Shown here piece after piece: positions 35,801 through 42,816 of a stretch of 64,000 nt of DNA. The notes under the pieces are model-generated. The model had not been told where the DNA came from, made no database searches, and saw nothing but the letters and a program-made list of their open reading frames with translations. Made by a program: the position numbers and the translations under genes. How positions within the stretch are numbered: the first letter of the stretch is position 1; each line of letters opens with the position of its first letter. Origin of the DNA: Sphaerisporangium dianthi (GTDB taxonomy: Bacteria; Actinomycetota; Actinomycetes; Streptosporangiales; Streptosporangiaceae); contig NZ_JBHSFP010000003.1 of the NCBI RefSeq assembly GCF_042654065.1, forward strand, positions 124,001 to 188,000, read 5' to 3'.

Positions 35801-35834
35801 CTCGTCCGCCGAGCCGGCGAAAGGCCGGTCGTGA
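32817..35834 (+). CDS. lacZ: GH2 beta-galactosidase (LacZ-type)
   Basis: 1005 residues from a GTG at 32817, the normal length of LacZ. Order: jelly-roll sugar-binding domain (PWYTNIQYPFPVDPPHVP), Ig-like domain, TIM barrel beginning KVLLRGVNRHEFHPERGR, and a C-terminal beta-galactosidase small-chain domain (LELWRAPTDNDR, WTFRLPAAFDSVTWLGGGP). The acid/base is Glu429 in WSLGNEAG and the nucleophile Glu505 in LLCEYAHAMGN. It hydrolyses terminal beta-galactosides; no signal peptide is seen, so it is cytoplasmic. No sugar transporter or regulator is adjacent. The 197-bp region before it holds short CGACCGACGA repeats and no clear promoter. Confidence 0.93.
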   Translation: MPHDVPALISDDLSPEGSPPYLNWTGPPVGTRAPRAALPGPGPRVALDGPWRFHWAGRPAGAPPGFAEPGFDDGGWDELPVPAHWQLHGYGRPWYTNIQYPFPVDPPHVPGDNPTGSYRRRFQVAAGWLDAVAAGGRVVLRFEGVDSTAAVWLNGRPLGLVVGSRLPAEFDVSAHVVAGDNVLAVRVHQWSASSYLEDQDMWWLSGLYRSVVLELLPAGAPSDIVVHADYEPATGHGVLRVESDVPATVEIAELGLSGRTGQDLAAGPVEPWSAESPRLYEAVVSTGAGTVTVAAGFRRVTIDGGAFLVNGRKVLLRGVNRHEFHPERGRALTSQDMLDDVLILKRHNVNAVRTSHYPPHPHFLDLCDRHGLYVIDECDLETHGFESGGWQGNPSAEPMWREALVDRMRRMVARDRNHPSIVMWSLGNEAGTGANLAAMYAFAKRADPGRPVHYEGDQETRYSDVWSQMYPAPESVAAVAVRAEPPLPDAAQDAARRGKPYLLCEYAHAMGNGPGGLLEYRELLESGDRCAGGFVWEYIDHGLATTDDRGRTIYAYGGDFGESPHDGNFVCDGLMFADRTPSPGMTQYAKVIEPVRMEAAGPGRLSVRNVQDHIGVSHLEFTWSVEVDGVETGKGALAVPELGPWESAELDVPADAAALAGSGTSMLNLSARLAAGTSWAPAGHEVAWGQIPLGPPAEGAAPGSGHEAAGTGRAGTPGGVGPVRQEGNLLRLGAAVFDLTRGELRELAGTPVAGPRLELWRAPTDNDRLGHRPEGVTTAAVWEALGLHRLTHRVVSAEEEPGGVAFTVRTAAAGLRDGVLTRYLWRADGDTLAVSISVTPQGSWGFPVARLGWTFRLPAAFDSVTWLGGGPGEAYADTRAAARFGRHGGAVGDLHTPYARPQENGQRVDVAWVESAGPAGGIRIAGEPRFAFTATRYSPQRLAGTPHEGSLEPEDVLYLHVDLAQRGIGSASCGPALPDRHELRLAPATLELRLTSSAEPAKGRS

Positions 35835-35987
35835 CCCGCCGGCCGATCGCCCACCGGTCCCACCGGTCCCACCGGTCCGCGATCGCCACGTCGACGCGCA
35901 GGGACCACGTCTCTCACCTGGGCCGATCAGCGGCCCCGTCGCGGGGGCCGCGAGCCGGGCGGAAGCGGACGCGCTCTTGAACATCCG

Positions 35988-36184
35988 TTGAGGGGTGGGG
36001 CCGGTAAGCTGTGCTAGTGTGTACGCAGTTGCAGTTGTGGTACCCATGCGAACTTTGCGTGCACCTGACGGGCATTCCTTCAGGTGCATTTTTGTTTACC
36101 GGTCATCTCCGGATGGGCTTACACGCGGCGACGACGAATCCGCACAGGGCGGGTTCCGGCGACTGCTATCTGAAGGAGATCGAC
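35988..36184 (+). promoter_or_regulatory. Long cold-shock leader with terminator-like hairpin
   Basis: The region before the cold-shock gene carries TAGTGT (36015-36020) as a possible -10 box and an unusually long leader. Within it, TGCACCTGA (36060-36068) and TCAGGTGCA (36080-36088) form a perfect 9-bp stem around an 11-nt loop, followed at once by TTTTTGTTT (36089-36097), i.e. an intrinsic terminator inside the 5' UTR. AAGGAGATCGAC before 36185 is the RBS. An attenuation or temperature-sensing role is inferred. Upstream, 35835-35987 holds three CCCACCGGT repeats and nothing else recognised. Confidence 0.6.
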
Positions 36185-36391
36185 ATGGCAGCTGGCACCG
36201 TGAAGTGGTTCAACTCGGAAAAGGGCTTCGGCTTCATCGAGCAGGACGGCGGCGGCCCCGACGTCTTCGCCCACTTCTCCAACATCGTTTCCCAGGGCGG
36301 CTACCGCGAGCTGCGTGAGGGTCAGCGCGTGGCCTTCGACGTCACCCAGGGTCAGAAGGGCCCGCAGGCCGAGAACATCGTTCCCGCCTGA
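36185..36391 (+). CDS. Cold-shock protein (CspA family)
   Basis: 68 residues, a complete single cold-shock domain. It begins MAAGTVKWFNSEKGFGFI and carries RNP1 (KGFGFI, residues 16-21) and RNP2 (VFAHF). It binds single-stranded RNA and DNA and acts as an RNA chaperone or antiterminator during cold shock or growth-phase change. ATG 36185 is preceded by AAGGAG; a longer open frame upstream only translates the leader. The gene stands alone between its structured leader and a strong terminator. Confidence 0.97.
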   Translation: MAAGTVKWFNSEKGFGFIEQDGGGPDVFAHFSNIVSQGGYRELREGQRVAFDVTQGQKGPQAENIVPA

Positions 36392-36407
36392 CGAAGCACG
36401 TCACAGC

Positions 36408-36449
36408 AGCCGGGGCCCGCACCGAAAGGTGCGGGCCCCGGCTCGTTTT
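36408..36449 (+). terminator. Strong intrinsic terminator of the cold-shock gene
   Basis: A 16-bp perfect stem (AGCCGGGGCCCGCACC paired with GGTGCGGGCCCCGGCT) is closed by a GAAA tetraloop and followed by CGTTTT. A 14-bp tandem repeat, CGTTTTCGAGGTGG, follows at 36444-36471. Confidence 0.95.
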
Positions 36450-36512
36450 CGAGGTGGCGTTTTCGAGGTGGCGTCCCGCCGGGTGGTGATCGGCGATCTT
36501 ACGGGCTGCTCA

Positions 36513-37742
36513 TCAGCGTGAACGCTCTTCGCCGAGCACCCGGTCGGCGACGGCGAAGGCGCTGTTGGCCGCCGGGACGCCGCAGTAGACGGCCGCCTGC
36601 AGCAGGACCTCCCGGATCTCTTCGGGAGTGAGGCCGTTGCGCAGCGCCGCGCGCACATGCATGGCCAGCTCGTCCAGATGACCGCGCGCCACCAGGGCCG
36701 TGAGCGTCACGCAACTGCGGGTGCGGCGGCTCAGACCCGGACGGGTCCAGATCTCGCCCCAGGCGTAGCGGGTGATGAAGTCCTGGAACGGCGCGGTGAA
36801 GTCCGTCGTGCGGGCGATGGCCCGATCCACGTGCTCGTCGCCGAGCACGGCCCGCCGCACCGCCATCCCCCGCTCGTACCGCGAGTCCTCGCCGCCGGTC
36901 CGGCCGGCTTCCGGGCGACCGGGCTCACCGGCGGAGGGGCCGGGGCCGGGCGCGGTGGCGGCGGACAGGTGGGCGAGCAGGGCGGCGAGGACGGGAGCCG
37001 GGCGCTCGACACCCGCGAGGTGGGCGGCGTGCCCGACCTCGGTGAGCGACGCTCCCGGGATGCCGTCGGCCAGCTCGCGGGCATGGCGCGGCGGCGTCGC
37101 CGGATCGTCCCGGCCCGCGATGACCAGCGCCGGCACGGTCACGCGCGCCAGGTCGGCGCGCAGGTCGTAGGCCGCCAGCGCGTCGCAGCAGGCGGCGTAG
37201 CCCTCCGGATCGGCCGCGCGGAGGTCCGCCGTCAGGGCCAGCGCGGCCGGCGCGGCCGCGAAGCCGGGGGTGAACCAGCGTGCCGCGGCGGTCTCGGCGA
37301 CCGGGGCCGTACCCTCCGCCCGCACCAGGGCCGCGCGTTCGCGCCAGGCCTCCGGCTCGCCGAACCGGGCCGACGAGCACACCATGGCCAGCGAGCTCAC
37401 GCGCTCGGGGTGGTGGACCGCGAGCCAGGCGCCGACGGCCCCGCCGAGGGAGACGCCCGCGTACGCGAAGGCGTCCAGGCCGAGCGCGTCGGCGAGGTCG
37501 AGGACCAGCCGGGCGAGGTCGGCGACGGTGGTGGCGCCCGGCGCGGTGTCGGGCAACAGGCCGGCGGGCGAGCCGCCGTGCCCGGGGAGGTCCCAGCGCA
37601 CGACCCGGTGGTGGCGCGCCAGCACCGGCACCTGCGGCTCCCAGACGGCCAGGCTCGTGCCCAGCGAGGGTCCGAGCACCAGCGGCGGCGCCGCGTCCGG
37701 TCCGTCCACGAGGTGACCGAGCAGGCGCGGGGCGGCGATCAT
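36513..37742 (-). CDS. pcaL: Fused 3-oxoadipate enol-lactonase / 4-carboxymuconolactone decarboxylase
   Basis: 409 residues. The N-terminal alpha/beta hydrolase (about 1-260) is the enol-lactonase, with nucleophile Ser98 in GVSLGG, VIAGRDDPATPP as acid region and His in GHAAHLAG. After a Pro/Gly linker, the C-terminal CMD domain (about 290-400) carries RYERGMAVRRAVLGDEHV, the family motif RTRSCVTLTALVARG, and HVRAALRNGLT...EVLLQAAVYCGVPAA. The fusion converts 4-carboxymuconolactone to 3-oxoadipate in two successive steps of the protocatechuate branch. The ATG overlaps the pcaB stop by four bases; it is the last gene of the operon. Confidence 0.95.
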   Translation of the reverse strand: MIAAPRLLGHLVDGPDAAPPLVLGPSLGTSLAVWEPQVPVLARHHRVVRWDLPGHGGSPAGLLPDTAPGATTVADLARLVLDLADALGLDAFAYAGVSLGGAVGAWLAVHHPERVSSLAMVCSSARFGEPEAWRERAALVRAEGTAPVAETAAARWFTPGFAAAPAALALTADLRAADPEGYAACCDALAAYDLRADLARVTVPALVIAGRDDPATPPRHARELADGIPGASLTEVGHAAHLAGVERPAPVLAALLAHLSAATAPGPGPSAGEPGRPEAGRTGGEDSRYERGMAVRRAVLGDEHVDRAIARTTDFTAPFQDFITRYAWGEIWTRPGLSRRTRSCVTLTALVARGHLDELAMHVRAALRNGLTPEEIREVLLQAAVYCGVPAANSAFAVADRVLGEERSR

Positions 37743-39580
37743 GATGTCCTCTCCGTCGAAGCGGTGGCCAGCGCCCGATCCACCAGGGCGCCGGCAGATC
37801 CGAGATACCCCGCCGGATCGGCAACCCGGAGCAGCTCCTCCCAGCTCAGCGCAGCCCCCTCCCCGGCGCGGACCGCGCCGACTCCAACTCGAGCTGAGCT
37901 GTCCTGGGCTGAGGTGGCATCGGCCCTGGCTTGGGCGGTGCTGTCCTGGACTGGGGCGGTGCCGGCTCGGGCGGCGTCGTCTTCACCTGGGGCGGTGTCG
38001 GCCGTGGCTCGGGCGGTGGTGTCTCCGGTTTGGGCTGAGCTGTCCTGGGCTGGGGTGGTGTGGTCTCTTGGCAGGAGCGCTGCGACGTCGGGCTCGGCCG
38101 CGACGGCCTCGGCCAGGGGAACGCCTTCCTCGGAGACCCGGCGGGACGCGCGGGTCACCGCCTGCTTGGCCCGGTCCCGGCCGATCACTCCGGCTAGGAC
38201 GATGGTGAGGCGCTCCGCCGCCACCAGGCCGTTCGTCAGCCCCAGGTTCTCTCGCATGCGTTCTGGACGCACGCGCAGGCCCTCGGCCAGTTCGGCGGCA
38301 GCCTCGGCGGCGCCGCCGGTCAGGCGCAGGACCTCCCGCAACGGCTGCCACTCGGCGTGCCAGGCGCCGGCGGGGCGCTCGTCCTCGGCGGCGAGCGAGC
38401 CGAACAGCACACCGGCCAGCGCGGGGACCTGCCGCGCCGCGGCGGCGATCAGCACGGCCCGCACCGGGTTCGACTTGTGCGGCATGGCGGAGGATCCGCC
38501 GCCCACGCCCTCCGCGACCTCGCCGATCTCGGTGCGCGACAGCACCAGCACGTCGGCCGCCACCTTGCCGAGGGCTCCGGCGGTGAACGCGAGCCCTCCG
38601 GCGAGGTCGGCGATCGGAGCGCGCAACGTGTGCCACGGGAGCGGCGGCTCGGCCAGCCCCGTCTCGGCGGCAAAGGCGCCCAGCAGCCGCACCCCGACAT
38701 CCCCGGCATCGCCGTCCTCACCGACATCGGCCTCCTCGCCGACATCGGTGTCCTTCCCGATATCGGCCTCCTCACCGACATCACGGTTGCCGTGATTCCT
38801 GCCGACACCACGGGTATCGCCGTCCCCTACGTCGCCGTCCGCGGACGGGCCATCGACCGCTCCGCCGGTGGACGGTCGTTCCCCGTAGGCGTGGAAGGCG
38901 GCGAGCGTGCCCGCGGCGCCGCCGAGCTGGGCGGGCAGGGCCGCTCGGACCGCCGCCAGCCGGTCGCGCGCCCCGGCGACCAGGGTCAGCCAGCCGGCGA
39001 CCTTGAGCCCGAACGTGGTCGGCACCGCGTGCTGGGTGAGCGTGCGACCGGCCATCGGGGTGTCGCGGTGCGCGGCGGCCGTCTCCGCCAGAGCCCGTGC
39101 CGCACGGTCCAGGTCGGCCAGCACCGGCGCGAGGGCCCGGCCGGCGACGAGCATCAGCGCGGTGTCCCAGATGTCCTGGCTGGTGGCGCCACGGTGGACG
39201 TACGGGGCCGAATCGGGATCGCGGGCGGCGACCGCGGCGGTGAGGTCGGCCACGAGCGGGATGACCGGGTTGCCGCCGGACCGGGCGCGCAAGGCCAGGT
39301 CGCGGACGTCGTAACGGCCGGTCTCGGCCGCTGCCGCCGTCACGGCGGCGGCTGCGGACGCCGGAGCCAGGCCGGTCGCCGCCTGTGCCCGGGTGAGCGC
39401 CGCCTCGGCGTCCAGCATGCCGCGGACGAACGCGGCGTCCCCGGTCGCCGCCTCCACCGCCGAACCCGCCCAGACCGGTGCGAGCAGCCCCACGTCCACT
39501 GGATCGCCCGGATCGCCCGGATCGCCCGGACCTGGCCGGCCCACCGGGCGATCCGGGCCCGTCTCGTCAGTCGAAGGCAA
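37739..39580 (-). CDS. pcaB: 3-carboxy-cis,cis-muconate cycloisomerase with low-complexity insertions
   Basis: Up to 613 residues against the usual roughly 450. The fumarase/aspartase-superfamily signature GGSSAMPHKSNP is intact, as are HRGATSQDIWDTA and AGRTLTQHAVPTTFG. The excess comes from two Gly/Asp/Ala-rich insertions: one (DNA about 38690-38880) in a loop after LAAFHAYGE, containing four DVGEEA-like hexapeptides, and one (about 37870-38060) rich in AQDSSAQ and TAPG units near the C-terminus. The frame opens at a TTG (39580), but that TTG lies in a repeat derived from the pcaG 3' end. The GTG at 39499 (VDVGLLAPVWAG, the usual PcaB start) is more likely. It converts carboxymuconate to 4-carboxymuconolactone. 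Confidence 0.9.
   Translation of the reverse strand: MPSTDETGPDRPVGRPGPGDPGDPGDPVDVGLLAPVWAGSAVEAATGDAAFVRGMLDAEAALTRAQAATGLAPASAAAAVTAAAAETGRYDVRDLALRARSGGNPVIPLVADLTAAVAARDPDSAPYVHRGATSQDIWDTALMLVAGRALAPVLADLDRAARALAETAAAHRDTPMAGRTLTQHAVPTTFGLKVAGWLTLVAGARDRLAAVRAALPAQLGGAAGTLAAFHAYGERPSTGGAVDGPSADGDVGDGDTRGVGRNHGNRDVGEEADIGKDTDVGEEADVGEDGDAGDVGVRLLGAFAAETGLAEPPLPWHTLRAPIADLAGGLAFTAGALGKVAADVLVLSRTEIGEVAEGVGGGSSAMPHKSNPVRAVLIAAAARQVPALAGVLFGSLAAEDERPAGAWHAEWQPLREVLRLTGGAAEAAAELAEGLRVRPERMRENLGLTNGLVAAERLTIVLAGVIGRDRAKQAVTRASRRVSEEGVPLAEAVAAEPDVAALLPRDHTTPAQDSSAQTGDTTARATADTAPGEDDAARAGTAPVQDSTAQARADATSAQDSSARVGVGAVRAGEGAALSWEELLRVADPAGYLGSAGALVDRALATASTERTS
38702..38785. repeat. 18-bp tandem repeats inside pcaB
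   Basis: About four degenerate units based on CCGACATCGGCCTCCTC encode D(V/I)G(E/K)(E/D)x hexapeptides in a surface-loop insertion of the cycloisomerase. Confidence 0.75.
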
Positions 39581-39803
39581 AGCGAGCCGTCCTGTCAGTC
39601 GAAGATGAGGAAACCCGCCCCGCCGGCGGAGGGCAGGGAAACCCGTCCCGTCAGCGTGAGCCGAAGGCAGGGAAGCCCGTCCCGTCAGCGTGAGCTGGGG
39701 GGAGAGGAGACTCTTCCCGTGCGCCCCAGGCAGGGAGATTCGTCCCGTCAGCCGAGGGCGACGAGACCCTTCCCGTCAGCCGAGGGCAGGGAGAGCCGTG
39801 CTT
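39500..39803. repeat. Degenerate ~28-bp repeat array between pcaG and pcaB
   Basis: Roughly nine units with the plus-strand core CCGTCCCGTCAG(T/C)CG and GGCAGGGA run from 39559 to beyond 39803. The unit matches the last codons of pcaG (LAFD-stop), so the array looks like serial duplication of the pcaG 3' end. Four GATCGCCCG 9-mers lie at about 39500-39536. No gene is seen in this stretch. Confidence 0.7.
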
Positions 39804-40379
39804 TCAGTCGAAGGCAAGGAACACCGTCTCCTCGTGGTCGCCGTCGTTCTGCAGGCGGATGTCGAACGCGTAGACCTTCTCGCGTTCGGCCACGGCGAGC
39901 AACGTGGCCCGCCGCCGCGGCGGCAAGGACGCCAGCAGCGGCTCGGTGGCGGGGTCGGTGAGTTCGGGCAGGTAGGCACGGGTGAACAGGTGGTGCAGAA
40001 GGCCACGGGCGAAGACGCACACCGAGATGTACGCCACGCCGCCGCCCGGCGGCAGCGTGCGCACCGTGTAGTGGCCGTCGGCGTCGGTGGCGACGCGCCC
40101 GAACCCGGTGAAGTCGACGCCGGTGCGGCCGACGACCGCGCCCGAGACCGGGTCGCGGCGCAGCGATCCGGGAGCCCCGGCCCGCGACCCGTCGGCGGCG
40201 GGCTGCCAGAACTCCAGCAAGGCGTCGGGGACGGGCTGACCTGCTCCGTCGTAGACCCTGCCGTGCAGGGTGAAGGTGTCAGGGTGCCCTGTGGGGGCGA
40301 TGTCCCCGCCCTTCGCGAACGGAAGGGCGTAGCCGTAGAAGGGACCCACGGTCTGCGACGGGGTGGGCGGCCGCGTCAT
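39804..40379 (-). CDS. pcaG: Protocatechuate 3,4-dioxygenase alpha subunit
   Basis: 191 residues, normal length. It starts MTRPPTPSQTVGPFYGYALP, the conserved alpha-subunit opening, followed by the intradiol beta-sandwich (FTLHGRVYDGAGQPVPDALLEFWQ, DFTGFGRVATDADGHYTVRT, RGLLHHLFTRAYLPE). The alpha subunit lacks the iron site and pairs with PcaH to cleave protocatechuate to 3-carboxy-cis,cis-muconate. It lies 115 bp downstream of pcaH. Confidence 0.95.
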   Translation of the reverse strand: MTRPPTPSQTVGPFYGYALPFAKGGDIAPTGHPDTFTLHGRVYDGAGQPVPDALLEFWQPAADGSRAGAPGSLRRDPVSGAVVGRTGVDFTGFGRVATDADGHYTVRTLPPGGGVAYISVCVFARGLLHHLFTRAYLPELTDPATEPLLASLPPRRRATLLAVAEREKVYAFDIRLQNDGDHEETVFLAFD

Positions 40380-40494
40380 GGGGCCTCCTCGATCGGTCGG
40401 GGGATGGACGGAAGCGGAGCGGGCGCACCGGCCGGCCGCGCGAGCCGGTTCCGGAGGGGCCGCCGCGATGGCGGACCGGAAGAGGGCGGGTGGA

Positions 40495-41505
40495 TCATCG
40501 GCCTTCTTCGATCCAGGTGGCGGAGGGGCCGGACAGGACGATGTCCCATCGGTATCCGAGCGACCATTCCGGAATCGAAAGATCGTGGTCGTAGCGGGCG
40601 ACGAGGCGCTCGCGGGCGGCGTCGTCGGTCACCGACTGCATGATCGGGTCGAGGGGGAAGAGCGGATCGCCGGGGAAGTACATCTGCGTGACCAGTCGCT
40701 GGCTGAAGGCGGCGCCGAAGAGCGAGAAGTGGATGTGCGCGGGCCGCCAGGCGTTGTCGTGATTGCGCCACGGGTAGGCGCCCGGCTTGACCGTGGTGAA
40801 GGCGTACCGGCCCTCGTCGTCGGTGAGGCAGCGGCCGACGCCGGTGAAGTTCGGGTCCAGCGGCGCCGGATGCCGGTCCCGCTGGTGGGCGTACCGCCCG
40901 GCCGCGTTGGCCTGCCAGATCTCGACCAGCTGCCCGCGCACCGGCCGGCCGGCCCCGTCCAGCACGCGCCCGGTGACGTGGATGCGCTCGCCGAGCGGTT
41001 CCCCGTGGTGCTGAAGGGTGAGATCGGCGTCCAGGTCGGTGACGTCGGTGACGCCGAACACCGGGCCGCTCAGCTCCACCGCCTCGGGGTCGCGGAGGGT
41101 GACCAGCGGTCGCCGGGGATGGCGCAGCACGGTGCTGCGATATGGCGCGTAACCCCGTTCGGGGTGGTCGCGGCGCGCCGCGCCGCCCTCCACGGCCTTG
41201 ACGTAGTCCTGGCGCGCCTGGGCGATCTCCGCACTGATGGTCTCCTGAGTGGGCGGAGCCGCGGCGCGTCCGGGACCGCCGGGAGCGGGCCCGACGTACG
41301 CACCGGACATGGGCGCGGCGTGTGCGCCGGCCGTGGGCTCGGCCTGCGTGCCGGGCGTGGGCTCGGCCTGCGTGCCGGGCGTCGTGGACTCGTCGCGTGC
41401 GCTGGGCAGGGGCTCATCGCCCATGCCGGTCGCGGGTTCGGCGTGCGTGCCGGGCACGGGCGTGTCGCGCGTCGTGCCGGGGGCGGGATCGGGGGTTGTG
41501 GGCAT
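40495..41505 (-). CDS. pcaH: Protocatechuate 3,4-dioxygenase beta subunit with repetitive N-terminal extension
   Basis: 336 residues against the usual about 240. The catalytic part begins near residue 85 (TISAEIAQARQDYVK). Fe(III) ligands are readable in NAAGRYAHQ (first Tyr) and AYPWRNHDNAWRPAHIHFS (second Tyr and two His). PYRSTVLRHPRRPL and LDPNFTGVGRCLTDDEGRY are family signatures. The first about 80 residues are Pro/Thr/Gly-rich, with PGTQAEPT octapeptide repeats; ATG 41310 inside this segment is an alternative start but has no RBS. It starts nine bases after pcaF. With PcaG it performs intradiol ring cleavage of protocatechuate. Confidence 0.94.
   Translation of the reverse strand: MPTTPDPAPGTTRDTPVPGTHAEPATGMGDEPLPSARDESTTPGTQAEPTPGTQAEPTAGAHAAPMSGAYVGPAPGGPGRAAAPPTQETISAEIAQARQDYVKAVEGGAARRDHPERGYAPYRSTVLRHPRRPLVTLRDPEAVELSGPVFGVTDVTDLDADLTLQHHGEPLGERIHVTGRVLDGAGRPVRGQLVEIWQANAAGRYAHQRDRHPAPLDPNFTGVGRCLTDDEGRYAFTTVKPGAYPWRNHDNAWRPAHIHFSLFGAAFSQRLVTQMYFPGDPLFPLDPIMQSVTDDAARERLVARYDHDLSIPEWSLGYRWDIVLSGPSATWIEEGR
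41321..41394. repeat. 24-bp tandem repeats in the 5' coding part of pcaH
   Basis: Units at 41347-41370 and 41371-41394 share CGTGCCGGGCGTGG, with a degenerate copy before them. They encode PGTQAEPT-type octapeptides in the N-terminal extension. Confidence 0.8.
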
Positions 41506-41514
41506 ATGTCGTCG

Positions 41515-42696
41515 CTACCTTTCCAGGACCAGGGCGATGCCCTGCCCCACGCCGATGCACAGCGCCGCGAGGCCGGTTCCTGAGCCGGCGGCGGCGAGCT
41601 GGTGGGCGACCGCCCCGGCCAGGCGCGCTCCGGACGCGCCGAGAGGGTGGCCGATGGCGATGGCGCCGCCGCGCGGATTGACGATGGCCGGGTCCAGGCC
41701 GGGCCACTCGCCCAGGCATCCCAGGGCCTGTGCCGCGAACGCCTCGTTGAGCTCGAAGACCGAGAGGTCGTCAAGATCCTTCCGGGCGCGTGCCAGCGCC
41801 CGGCGCACCGCCTCGACGGGGCCGAGGCCGTAGTACCGCGGCTCTATGCCGGTGACCGCCGAGGCCCGGACGCGGGCGAGCGGTTCGCGGCCGATGGCCC
41901 GCAGCCCGTCCTCGTCGCACAGCAGCAGCGCGGCCGCGCCGTCGTTGAGCGGAGAGGAGTTGCCGGCGGTGACGGTGCCGCCGTCGGGGCGGAAGGCCGG
42001 ATTGAGCCGGGCCAGGGACTCCATGGAGGTGTCGTCGCGGATCGTCTCGTCGCGCGGCGGCCCGGCGCCCTCCAGCGGGACGACCTCGCCCGCGAAGGCG
42101 CCGTCCTTCCACGCGCGGGCCGCCTTCTCGTGGCTGGCCAGGGCGAACGCGTCCTGCCGCTCGCGGCTGATCGCGTACTTGCCGGCGATGAGCTCGGCGC
42201 CCTCGCCGAGGGCGGCCGTCCACTCGGGCGGCATGCGCGGGTTCACCATGCGCCAGCCGAGGGTGGTCGAGTACAGCTCCTGATTTCCGGCCGGGAACGC
42301 CCGCTCGGGTTTGGGCAGCACGTAGGGCGCGCGCGACATGGACTCGACGCCCCCGGCCACGACGATGGAGGCGTCCCCGGAGGCGACGGCGCGGGCGGCC
42401 TGGATGACGGCCTCCATCCCCGAGCCGCACAGCCGGTTGACCGTCGTGCCGGGGACGGTGACCGGGAGCCCGGCCAGCAGGACGGCCATGCGGGCGACGT
42501 CGCGGTTCTCCTCGCCGGCGCCGTTGGCGTTGCCGAAGAAGACGTCGTCGATGCGGGCGGGGTCGAGGCCGGGGCTGCGGGCGGCGATCGCCCGCACGAC
42601 GTGGGCGGCCAGGTCGTCGGGCCGGACCCCGGACAGGGCGCCGCCGTACTTGCCGAACGGGGTGCGGACGGCGTCGGCGATGTACACGTCACTCAT
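41515..42696 (-). CDS. pcaF: Beta-ketoadipyl-CoA thiolase
   Basis: 393 residues, standard thiolase length. Catalytic residues: Cys90 in NRLCGSGM, His350 in GGAIAIGHPLG and Cys380 in ALCIGVGQG; GVESMSRAPYVL is a thiolase signature typical of the beta-ketoadipyl/acetyl-CoA group. It cleaves 3-oxoadipyl-CoA into acetyl-CoA and succinyl-CoA, the last step of the pathway. Its place between pcaJ and pcaH supports PcaF over a general acetyl-CoA acetyltransferase. A 120-bp gap separates it from pcaJ. Confidence 0.93.
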   Translation of the reverse strand: MSDVYIADAVRTPFGKYGGALSGVRPDDLAAHVVRAIAARSPGLDPARIDDVFFGNANGAGEENRDVARMAVLLAGLPVTVPGTTVNRLCGSGMEAVIQAARAVASGDASIVVAGGVESMSRAPYVLPKPERAFPAGNQELYSTTLGWRMVNPRMPPEWTAALGEGAELIAGKYAISRERQDAFALASHEKAARAWKDGAFAGEVVPLEGAGPPRDETIRDDTSMESLARLNPAFRPDGGTVTAGNSSPLNDGAAALLLCDEDGLRAIGREPLARVRASAVTGIEPRYYGLGPVEAVRRALARARKDLDDLSVFELNEAFAAQALGCLGEWPGLDPAIVNPRGGAIAIGHPLGASGARLAGAVAHQLAAAGSGTGLAALCIGVGQGIALVLER

Positions 42697-42816
42697 GTGC
42701 GGCCCTCCTCCGGAAACTCGATCATGCCCGGCCCGCGGCGGCCGGCACCGGCCGCGTCCCAGCTTGTCGTGAAAGGTAGCGGCGTGTCGTTGTGGGGCTG
42801 GTGTGTCGCCGTCATC

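Noticed and set aside
32856..36089. A 1077-codon minus-strand frame opposite lacZ
   Set aside because: Composition is that of an antisense shadow and the GH2 enzyme on the plus strand is unambiguous.
39559..39815. Possible CRISPR array in the pcaG-pcaB gap
   Set aside because: The roughly 28-bp units are contiguous and diverged, there are no unique spacers, no cas genes are near, and the unit matches the pcaG 3' end.
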